A program made the translations under genes and the position numbers. A stretch of 34,220 bases of DNA from the NCBI GenBank assembly GCA_021791445.1, contig JAJYWO010000008.1:1-34220 (forward strand), read 5' to 3'. The notes under the pieces were generated by a model. It saw only the letters and a program-made list of their open reading frames with translations, did not search any database and was not told where the DNA came from. Within the stretch, counting starts at the first letter, position 1. The number at the start of each line of letters is the position of its first letter. Below, in pieces: positions 26,590 through 34,220 of the stretch. Source of the DNA: a bacterium (lineage in GTDB: Bacteria > Patescibacteriota > Minisyncoccia > UBA6257 > UBA9933).

Positions 26590-27981
26590 ATGTCAATAAT
26601 TTCAAATTTTAAAAAATTGGCGAAAAACGATTTAAGAAAAAAAGCGCTTCAAATTGCCGAGGCGGGATATGAGGCGATTGAAATAAAACGAGTAGTAAGC
26701 AGAAAGGTGAAAGTATCAAGGGAAAAAACGAAAGAAGAGTTTTTAATAATTAATACGCATAATAAAAAAGAAAAAATTGATTTAAATAATTATAAAAAGA
26801 TTTTTCTTGTCGGCATTGGCAAGGGGTCGGCGCTGGCGAGCGTGACTTTGGCGAAAATATTAGGAAAAAAATTGAACGGCGGAATCGCGCTGGATATTCA
26901 AAAACCAAAATTGAAAATTGAAAATTATAAATTGAAAATTTTAACAGGCACTCATCCTTTACCTTCTCAACAAAACGTCAACGCCACTCAAAAAATAATC
27001 AAATTGGCGAAGAGCTTGGGAAAAGACGATTTGCTTATAACTCTCATTTGCGGCGGCGGTTCTTCTTTAATGTGCGGTTCGGAAAAAGAATTAAAAGCGT
27101 CGCAAACGGTTTTTAAGGAATTAACTAAAGCCGGAGCGAATATTATGGAATTAAATACGGTCAGAAAACATTTGTCCGAAGTGAAGGGAGGAGGGTTGGC
27201 GAAATTGGCTTATCCGGCAACTGTGCTTTCTTTGGTCATTTCCGATGTTTGCGGCAATGATTTGTCTTTTGTTTCTTCCGGTCCGACTGTTTTTGATAAA
27301 ACCACAAAAAAAGACGCGGAGAAAATTTTAAAAAAATATTTTAATGTAAGGACGTCGGACGTCTCACGGACATCCGACGTCCCCAAATTAATTCGCGTTT
27401 TAACAGAGACGCCAAAAGATAAAAAATATTTCAAAAAAGTAAAAAATATTCTTTTTGTCTGCAATCAGGATGCGGTGATGGCGATGTTGGAAAAAGCTAT
27501 AAAATTAGGATTTTCCGCGAAAATTTATTCATTGGCGTTGGAGGGAGAGGCGATGAACGCTTTATTGCCGATAGTAAAAATGGTGAAGCAAAAACAAGCG
27601 ATTATTGCGGCCGGCGAAACAACGGTAAATTTAAAAAATCGGCCCAAGGGGAAGGGCGGGAGGAATACGGAAGCCGTTTTAGGCGCTGTAGCGCAAATAC
27701 AAAATTCAATCCGCCAGCCGGCGGACCAAATCCTAAATAATTTGGTTTTTATATCTTTTACCTCCGACGGTCGCGATAACACCGAGGCCGCGGGCGCGAT
27801 TGCCGATGAATTAACTTTGCGAAAAGCGAAAAAATTAAAGATGAGCCCGATTGAATTTTTAAAACAGAACAAATCATTCGCTTTCTTTGATAAAACCGGA
27901 GATTTGATTTATGCTAAAAAGAGATGTTTTAATGTGGCTGATTTGATGTTTGTTTTGAGTTTACTGAATGAGCAACATTGA
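26590..27981 (+). CDS. Glycerate kinase (GckA/MOFRL family)
   Basis: GIGKGSALASV, TGTHPLPSQQNVNAT, LICGGGSSLMCG, NTVRKHLSEVKGGGLA, SDVCGNDLSFVSSGPT, SDGRDNTEAAGAIAD. Confidence 0.9.
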   Translation: MSIISNFKKLAKNDLRKKALQIAEAGYEAIEIKRVVSRKVKVSREKTKEEFLIINTHNKKEKIDLNNYKKIFLVGIGKGSALASVTLAKILGKKLNGGIALDIQKPKLKIENYKLKILTGTHPLPSQQNVNATQKIIKLAKSLGKDDLLITLICGGGSSLMCGSEKELKASQTVFKELTKAGANIMELNTVRKHLSEVKGGGLAKLAYPATVLSLVISDVCGNDLSFVSSGPTVFDKTTKKDAEKILKKYFNVRTSDVSRTSDVPKLIRVLTETPKDKKYFKKVKNILFVCNQDAVMAMLEKAIKLGFSAKIYSLALEGEAMNALLPIVKMVKQKQAIIAAGETTVNLKNRPKGKGGRNTEAVLGAVAQIQNSIRQPADQILNNLVFISFTSDGRDNTEAAGAIADELTLRKAKKLKMSPIEFLKQNKSFAFFDKTGDLIYAKKRCFNVADLMFVLSLLNEQH

Positions 27982-28007
27982 TATTAATAATAATTGTATG
28001 TTATAAT
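27978..28007 (+). promoter_or_regulatory. Sigma70-type promoter upstream of GA-repeat ORF
   Basis: TTGATA (27978-27983), 18-nt spacer, TATAAT (28002-28007); first ATG at 28018. Confidence 0.55.
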
Positions 28008-28050
28008 TTATTAAATAATGATTAGCCGTTTAATTCTCAAAAACCACCCC

Positions 28051-28077
28051 GAGAGAGAGAGAGAGAGAGAGAGAGAG
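28051..28077 (+). repeat. (GA)13.5 dinucleotide microsatellite
   Basis: Uninterrupted GAGAGA... from 28051 to 28077. Confidence 0.98.
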
Positions 28078-28139
28078 TAAATCGGGTCGCGCGAATTTTT
28101 GAAAATAAAACTGTTCAAAAATCCATCGCTATTTTTTTA

Positions 28140-29366
28140 ATGGCAATTTTTTGTTTTATTTATATAACTCCACTAACAACCAATGCGGGAGCATTTGGCT
28201 GTATACTTTTAAGTGGCTTATCATCCTTCTTGCCAAAAATAGGATTTATCAATAAAGATAATAATTATTTTGGGGATAATAATAATAGCTGTGGATCGCT
28301 GAGCGGGCCAATGCCGGGTTATTTAACGAAAATCCCTCGCGACTTAAGAGGATCTATTTTTAAAAGAGAAGGAGCTTATGTAAGTTTAATAAAATCCCGC
28401 TTAATAAATTTTTCTCCAGCCAATCCAACGCTTCCTTTTAAAATAAAAATAGAAAAAATTTTAACTGTTGCAAATATTAATAATCAAGAAATTCAACCTT
28501 TTGATTATTCATCAAATATAAAAGAAGTTAATAATATTTTTGAAATTATTGATAGTGTCGGTGGTTCATATACCACTAAAAGCAAAGATTGCAACTGGTA
28601 TGGTGCATGTAAAATAACTTATACAACGACTTATATAAATTATATTTTAACCGCTTACGGCAGGATTTATAGAGGCATAGGAAACCAAAGTACGACTATA
28701 AGAGAAGGAGCTTTTGGAGGAGCTTTTGGGGGGGACGCTAATTATGGGACAAACAGTAGTGGATTAAGTTGGTCATTAGTTTATGAACCGCAGTATCCGT
28801 CGGTTGATTTAAAAATTAATGGAGTTGATGGCGACATTTTGTCAATGACGGTGCCCGACACAGATGTTGTTTTAAGTTGGACGTCGGCAGAAGTTTCTGA
28901 TTGTAAAGCATCTGGCGATTGGAATGGAGATAAGTCAATTTCTGGCAAAGAAGAATTGGGCAAATTATTCCGCGGCAAAGAAAACCCCGGCCAAGGGAGA
29001 ACCTATAATTTTATTATTAGTTGTCGCACAAATGAAGGAGAAGAAGTTTCTGATAGAGTTTCGGCAAATATTTTTCAGTATCCATCATGTTCTTTTTGGG
29101 CCGACCCAGAAAAAATTATTTTGCCTCAAATTTCAACTTTAAAATGGTTTTGCGAATATACTGATTCGGCGAATATTGCCCCCGAAATCGGAAACGTTAA
29201 TTCTGGCGACGGATCTGTCGATGTTAGACCAAGCGAAAACACAGTTTTTCTCCTTAACGCTTTTGGATTGGACGGTTCTACAATTTATCGCGTCGCAGTA
29301 GAGATTGGAATGCCGAAATCATCATCACCTTTAAAATATAGAATAAAAGAGGTGACTCCTCGATAA
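28140..29366 (+). CDS. Secreted/surface hypothetical protein (possible phase-variable product)
   Basis: N-terminal hydrophobic MAIFCFIYITPLTTNAGA; open frame continues 5' to 28026 through the GA tract (...RVARIFENKTVQKSIAIFL) with no in-frame ATG/GTG/TTG. Confidence 0.7.
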   Translation: MAIFCFIYITPLTTNAGAFGCILLSGLSSFLPKIGFINKDNNYFGDNNNSCGSLSGPMPGYLTKIPRDLRGSIFKREGAYVSLIKSRLINFSPANPTLPFKIKIEKILTVANINNQEIQPFDYSSNIKEVNNIFEIIDSVGGSYTTKSKDCNWYGACKITYTTTYINYILTAYGRIYRGIGNQSTTIREGAFGGAFGGDANYGTNSSGLSWSLVYEPQYPSVDLKINGVDGDILSMTVPDTDVVLSWTSAEVSDCKASGDWNGDKSISGKEELGKLFRGKENPGQGRTYNFIISCRTNEGEEVSDRVSANIFQYPSCSFWADPEKIILPQISTLKWFCEYTDSANIAPEIGNVNSGDGSVDVRPSENTVFLLNAFGLDGSTIYRVAVEIGMPKSSSPLKYRIKEVTPR

Positions 29367-29391
29367 AGGTCGGATTTAAAAAATAAAAATC

Positions 29392-29886
29392 ATGGAAGAA
29401 ACAAAAGATATCAATTCAAAAGAAATTATTCTGCCAAAATTATGGGTTTTAATTTTGGGAATATTAAGCGCCGTTTTATTTCCGCCGATCGGAATAATTT
29501 GGGGGATTTTTTTGCTGGTTAAAAAATATCGCAGCATCGGGATAACGCTTATCGGGGGAGCTATTATTTCAACGGCAATCGGCGCGCTGATAGTTTATAA
29601 ACAGTTGATTTTTAAAAATAACAACGAAGAATTTGCGGTAAATATAAACGATTATCCCGTTTTTAACAAAGGAGACATTTTGCCTAAAAATCTTCAAAAG
29701 TTGCAGATGCAAAAATCGCAAAATAAAGAAATTTTGACAATTTTTAAGGAAGAAGCATTGAAAGACATAGTGTCAATAGAACAAGCTCAGAAATTATTGA
29801 GAATATTGGAAGGGTCGTTAAAAAAATTATCGCCAGAGCAGACATATAGGATTTTAGAATTACTTGAAGAAATAGAAAAGAAATAG
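29392..29886 (+). CDS. Hypothetical membrane protein
   Basis: Two TM segments (LWVLILGILSAVLFPPIGIIWGIFLLV; GITLIGGAIISTAIGALIVY). Confidence 0.6.
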   Translation: MEETKDINSKEIILPKLWVLILGILSAVLFPPIGIIWGIFLLVKKYRSIGITLIGGAIISTAIGALIVYKQLIFKNNNEEFAVNINDYPVFNKGDILPKNLQKLQMQKSQNKEILTIFKEEALKDIVSIEQAQKLLRILEGSLKKLSPEQTYRILELLEEIEKK

Positions 29887-29900
29887 GAATAGGTTATATA

Positions 29901-29929
29901 AGAGGTTAAGAAAATTAGCCTCTTTTTTT
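29901..29929 (+). terminator. Rho-independent terminator
   Basis: AGAGGTTA-agaaaat-TAGCCTCT followed by TTTTTTT. Confidence 0.75.
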
Positions 29930-29967
29930 ATTTGCTTTATAACGTGATTATTTTTATAATAATTCTT

Positions 29968-32439
29968 ATGAATAAATTTATTAAAAAATTAAGCGAGGTT
30001 GGGATAAAAGATGTTAGCGAAGTGGGCGGGAAAAACGCGTCGTTGGGCGAGATGATTAAAAATTTGACGCCGAAAGGCGTAAAAATTCCGGGCGGGTTTG
30101 TGGTGACGGCGGAAGCTTATCGGTATTTTTTAGAGAAAACAAAATTAAAACAGTTTATAAAACAAACACTTACGGGATTAAACACGAAAAATCTTAAAGA
30201 TTTAGCAAGGCGGGGAAAATTAATTCGCGAGACCATCAAAAAAACCGAATTTCCGGAAGATTTAAAAGAGGCGATTGCGAAAGCTTACGCGGAAATGGAA
30301 AAAGAATACGGAAAAAATGTTGACACAGCTGTTCGTTCAAGCGCCACTGCCGAAGATTTGCCGGGCGCGTCTTTTGCCGGCGAACACGAAACTTATTTGA
30401 ATATCAGGGGCGCGGAAGAAATTTTAAAATCAACGCGCGCGGCGATGGCTTCATTATTTACCGATCGCGCCATTTCTTATCGTGTTGACAAGAAATTCGA
30501 CCATTTCAAGGTGGCGCTTTCGGTTGGCGTTCAAAAAATGGTGCGTTCGGATAAGGGCTGTTCTGGCGTGATGTTTACTTTGGATACGGAATCGGGCTTT
30601 AAAGATTTAGTTTTAATCAACGGTTCTTGGGGCTTGGGTGAAATGATTGTGCAGGGCGAAGTGACGCCGGACGAATTTTTAGTATTTAAGCCGAAATTGG
30701 GTTTGGCGGAAAATCCGATAATTTCCAAAAAACTCGGCGTCAAGAATCAAAAAATGATTTATTCGGAAGGCAACGGCGTTTCCATAAAAAACACAAAAAT
30801 TATCAATACTTCGCAAAAAGAAAAAGAATCTTTTGTTTTAAGCGATAATGAAATTTTACAATTGGCGAAATGGGGGGTTTTGATTGAAGAGCATTATTCA
30901 AATAAATATAAAAAATGGACGCCGATGGATATGGAATGGGCGAAAGACGGCGGAACCGGCGAATTGTTTATTGTTCAGGCGCGGCCGGAGACGATTCATG
31001 CTTTGCGCGATTTTTCAAAAATCCGCGAGTATGTTTTAACTGATCTGAAAGCTAAAAGCTCAAAGCTAAAAGCTATTGTGAGGGGTGCTTCAGTGGGAAG
31101 TAAAATCGCGACTGGCAAGGCGCGGGTGATTTTAGACGCGAAAAATGTAGGGCAATTCAAGGCCGGCGAGGTTTTGATTACCGATATGACGGACCCCGAT
31201 TGGGAGCCGATTATGAAAATCGCTTCCGCGATAATCACTGACAAGGGCGGACGGACTTCGCACGCCGCGATTGTGTCTCGCGAACTTGGCATCCCGTGCA
31301 TTGTGGGTTCGGAAAACGCCACTAAAAAAATAAAAACAGGACAAATGATTACGGTTGATACCACCGGCGCCGAGGGTTTTGTTTATGATGGCGCGCTGAA
31401 ATTTAAAATTATCGAGCATGATGTCAAAAAAATGCCTAAGCCCAAGACGAAAATAATGATGAATATCGCCACTCCAGAAACCGCTTTTGAAAAATCATTT
31501 TTGCCGAACGATGGCGTAGGACTGGCAAGAGAGGAATTTATTATTGCGGGCGATATCGGAATTCATCCGATGGCGCTGATAAATTATGAAAAAATCAAAA
31601 ATGACGCAAGGCGTTATCCTGAGCGGAGCGAAGGATCTTTTAAGAAAATAATAAATGAAATTGATAAAAAAACCGTTGGTTATCCTGATAAAATTCAATT
31701 TTATGTTGATAAACTGGCTTACGGCATCGCGAAAATCGGAGCCGCGTTTTATCCCAAACCGGTGATTTTGAGATTTTCCGATTTCAAAACCAATGAATAC
31801 CGGACGCTTATCGGCGGCGAATTATACGAACCACAGGAAGAAAATCCGATGATTGGTTGGCGCGGGGCTTCAAGGTATTATCATCCGAGTTTCAAAGACG
31901 CGTTTATTTTGGAATTAAAAGCCATTAAAAAAGTCCGCGAAGAAATGGGCTTGGACAATGTGGAAGTGATGGTGCCGTTTTGCCGCACTCCTCAAGAGGG
32001 CCGGAAAGTCGTGGAAATAATATTAAAAAACAATCTAAAACCTAAAACCCAAAACCTAAAACCTCTTAAAATTTTTGTCATGTGCGAGATTCCGTCCAAT
32101 GTCGTTTTGGCGGATGAATTTCTTGATGTTTTTGATGGAATGAGCATTGGCTCCAATGATTTGACGCAGCTTACGGTAGGCATTGACCGCGACGGCAATG
32201 AAATGATTCGCGGCATCACCAATGAAAACGACGGCTCGGTGAAAAAACTTATTTCCGAAGCCATTAAAAAATGCAAAGCCCGTAAAAAATACATTGGTAT
32301 CTGCGGCCAGGCGCCGTCGGATATAGAAGGTTTTGCCGAATTTCTGGTGGAGCAGGGCATTGAAAGCATGTCGTTAAATCCGGACACTGTCATCAAAACT
32401 ACGCAAAGGGTTTATCAAAAGGAGAGAAATAAAAAGTGA
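29968..32439 (+). CDS. ppsA: Phosphoenolpyruvate synthase
   Basis: VGGKNASLGEMI, VRSSATAEDLPGASFAGEHETYLN, TDKGGRTSHAAIVSRELGIPCIVG, FCRTPQEGRKV, SIGSNDLTQLTVGIDRD. Confidence 0.95.
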   Translation: MNKFIKKLSEVGIKDVSEVGGKNASLGEMIKNLTPKGVKIPGGFVVTAEAYRYFLEKTKLKQFIKQTLTGLNTKNLKDLARRGKLIRETIKKTEFPEDLKEAIAKAYAEMEKEYGKNVDTAVRSSATAEDLPGASFAGEHETYLNIRGAEEILKSTRAAMASLFTDRAISYRVDKKFDHFKVALSVGVQKMVRSDKGCSGVMFTLDTESGFKDLVLINGSWGLGEMIVQGEVTPDEFLVFKPKLGLAENPIISKKLGVKNQKMIYSEGNGVSIKNTKIINTSQKEKESFVLSDNEILQLAKWGVLIEEHYSNKYKKWTPMDMEWAKDGGTGELFIVQARPETIHALRDFSKIREYVLTDLKAKSSKLKAIVRGASVGSKIATGKARVILDAKNVGQFKAGEVLITDMTDPDWEPIMKIASAIITDKGGRTSHAAIVSRELGIPCIVGSENATKKIKTGQMITVDTTGAEGFVYDGALKFKIIEHDVKKMPKPKTKIMMNIATPETAFEKSFLPNDGVGLAREEFIIAGDIGIHPMALINYEKIKNDARRYPERSEGSFKKIINEIDKKTVGYPDKIQFYVDKLAYGIAKIGAAFYPKPVILRFSDFKTNEYRTLIGGELYEPQEENPMIGWRGASRYYHPSFKDAFILELKAIKKVREEMGLDNVEVMVPFCRTPQEGRKVVEIILKNNLKPKTQNLKPLKIFVMCEIPSNVVLADEFLDVFDGMSIGSNDLTQLTVGIDRDGNEMIRGITNENDGSVKKLISEAIKKCKARKKYIGICGQAPSDIEGFAEFLVEQGIESMSLNPDTVIKTTQRVYQKERNKK

Positions 32440-33704
32440 AAATCTTAGATATTGACTTTAAAATTATTCAAGATTCTCGTGGGAAGGATACTCTGGAAGC
32501 CGAATTAAGGGCTGATTTTTCGCGTAAGTCCGTGTTTAGTCTGCGTAAGTCCGCGTTGGCGTGCGCCAGCGTGCCGAGTGGGAAAAGTACGGGAACGCAC
32601 GAGGCGTTTGTTTTGGAGCCGAAAAAGGCGGTGAAAAAATTTAAAGAAATCAAACCGCAGATTTTAAGTCGTGAATTCGATTCGCAAGAGGAATTTGATA
32701 ATTTTCTGATTCAACTTGACGGAACGCCGAATAAAAGCAATCTTGGCGGAAATTTAATTTTGTCTTTGTCCTTGGCATTCGCGCGCTTGAAAGCGAAAAG
32801 CGAAAATTTGGAACTTTTTCAATATATTTGTTCAATATTAAGGCCTCCGCAAGACCTTAATATAAGGCCTTGCGGAGGCCTTATCACTAGGCCAATTTTC
32901 AATGTTATCAACGGCGGCGCGCACGCAACAAATAAAGAATCGAAATTAGATTTTCAGGAATTTCAAGTGATTTCGCAGGTTGAGGATTTTAGCGTGGCTT
33001 TTAGCGTTGGAAAAATTTTTTACAGAAAACTCGGCGATTATCTGCGGGGAAAATTTGGGGCCGAAAACGTGGTTTTGGGCGACGAGGCCGGTTATTCCGC
33101 GCCGTTTAAAAACAATGAAGAAGCGCTGGATTGTCTGGTAGAAGTGATTAAAAAATATAATTATCCGCTGAGAATCGGGTTGGACATGGCGGCGTCGCAA
33201 TTTTTTAAGGGAGATTATTATTTAATCGGCAACAAAAAATATTCAGCCGAAGAATTGAAAAATTATTATTTAAAACTTATTGAAACCTACAACATTTTAT
33301 CAATAGAAGACCCGTTTTTTGAAGAGTCGTTTGAAGATTTCGCGAAATTAAATGTCGATTTAAGCGGAAGATTGGTGATTGCCGACGATTTAACGACCAC
33401 AAATCCAAAAAGATTAAAAATTGCCGTAGAAAAAAAATCGGGCAACGCGATTTTAATAAAACTTAATCAGATTGGCACACTTACGGAAACGTTAAAAGTC
33501 GTAAAAATGGCTTACGAAAATAATTGGCGGGCGGTTGTAAGCCACAGAAGCGGGGAAACGCTTGACGATTTTATCGCCGATTTGGCGGTTGGAATCAATG
33601 CGTGGGGCATTAAAGCCGGTGCTCCGGCAAAACCGGAACGCTTGGCAAAATACAAACGGCTTTTGGAAATTTATAGTAAACAAAATAATAAAAATAAAAT
33701 TTGA
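32436..33704 (+). CDS. eno: Enolase
   Basis: ASVPSGKSTGTHEA, VINGGAHA, LGDEAGYSAPF, SIEDPFFEE, VIADDLTTTNP, VSHRSGETLDDFIADLAVG; GTG start overlapping ppsA stop. Confidence 0.94.
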   Translation: MKILDIDFKIIQDSRGKDTLEAELRADFSRKSVFSLRKSALACASVPSGKSTGTHEAFVLEPKKAVKKFKEIKPQILSREFDSQEEFDNFLIQLDGTPNKSNLGGNLILSLSLAFARLKAKSENLELFQYICSILRPPQDLNIRPCGGLITRPIFNVINGGAHATNKESKLDFQEFQVISQVEDFSVAFSVGKIFYRKLGDYLRGKFGAENVVLGDEAGYSAPFKNNEEALDCLVEVIKKYNYPLRIGLDMAASQFFKGDYYLIGNKKYSAEELKNYYLKLIETYNILSIEDPFFEESFEDFAKLNVDLSGRLVIADDLTTTNPKRLKIAVEKKSGNAILIKLNQIGTLTETLKVVKMAYENNWRAVVSHRSGETLDDFIADLAVGINAWGIKAGAPAKPERLAKYKRLLEIYSKQNNKNKI

Positions 33705-33800
33705 CTTTTTTACAATATTATTTTATTCTTTTAATGTACGTTAAAAAGTGAATAAGAAAGATTTTGATAAAAATAAAACAAGATAAAGGAGGAAGGGGAA

Positions 33801-34220
33801 ATGAGAATTTCTTGGGATGAGTTGTTTGTAAAAATCGTTCGGCTTTATAGCCAGCGGTCGGCGTGCAAGCATTTTCAAGTTGGTGTTATCTTTGTCAGAG
33901 ATAATCGTATTCTTTGCGCGGGATATAATGGTCCGCCAAAAGATGAAATTCATTGCGTTGACGTTGGATGCGCTAAAGAAGACGCGAATGGCAATCGTTT
34001 GCCGACTAATTCCGGACTTTGTCGCGGCGCGCATGCGGAAATGAATGCGGTGGCTAATGCCAATATGGAGCATGTGAGTTTGGAAGGCGCAACGGTATAC
34101 TGCACTTTTTCGCCGTGCTACGATTGCGCGAAAATCTTGGTAAATCTTAGCATCAAAGAATTTGTTTTTGAAAAATGGTACAAGGATTGCCAGGAAGACG
34201 ACAAAGCAATGGAGATCGGA
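33801..34220 (+). CDS. dCMP deaminase family protein (partial, runs off window end)
   Basis: MRISWDELFVKIVRLYSQRSACKHFQVGVIFVRDNRILCAGYNGPP...CRGAHAEMNAV...VYCTFSPCYDCAKIL (HAE, PCxxC); SD AAAGGAGG. Confidence 0.9.
   Translation, partial: MRISWDELFVKIVRLYSQRSACKHFQVGVIFVRDNRILCAGYNGPPKDEIHCVDVGCAKEDANGNRLPTNSGLCRGAHAEMNAVANANMEHVSLEGATVYCTFSPCYDCAKILVNLSIKEFVFEKWYKDCQEDDKAMEIG

Noticed and set aside
1-34220. CRISPR array, transposon or known defence island
   Set aside because: No regularly spaced long direct repeats, Cas proteins, transposases, integrases or recognised defence effectors were found; the short periodic repeats lack spacers.

Overview
34.2 kb window of bacterial chromosome. 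The gene content and style (small pilus cluster, compact SecA, glycolysis genes, RmuC, GtrA, many tiny ORFs, AT-rich spacers) suggest a Patescibacteria/CPR (Parcubacteria-like) genome; this is inference, no search was run. Recognised genes: 5' part of polA, type IV pilus pilB/pilC plus two pseudopilins and a WNDNxGW-repeat secreted protein, secA, hpf, murB, gtrA-like, two alpha/beta hydrolases, tpiA, lepA (with an in-frame TAA), tRNA-Gly(CCC), pgk, a DHH phosphoesterase, an RNase H, the RNase P RNA, tRNA-Gln(CTG), a membrane GT2, rmuC, ileS, an ArsR-like regulator, glycerate kinase, PEP synthase, enolase and a partial dCMP deaminase. Main points of interest: (1) a histidine phosphatase domain inserted inside IleRS; (2) a (GA)13.5 tract that separates a promoter and ATG from a secreted-protein ORF, where loss of one unit restores the frame (candidate phase-variable locus); (3) heptanucleotide-period and ~10.5-nt-period repeats inserted in frame in many housekeeping genes, plus several families of in-gene palindromes; (4) an unannotated three-gene minus-strand operon of small proteins with Cys-rich and zinc-ribbon members; (5) candidate small/structured RNAs around murB; (6) a recurring -10 box 6-10 nt before start codons, suggesting near-leaderless transcription. 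No CRISPR array, transposase or recognised defence system was seen.
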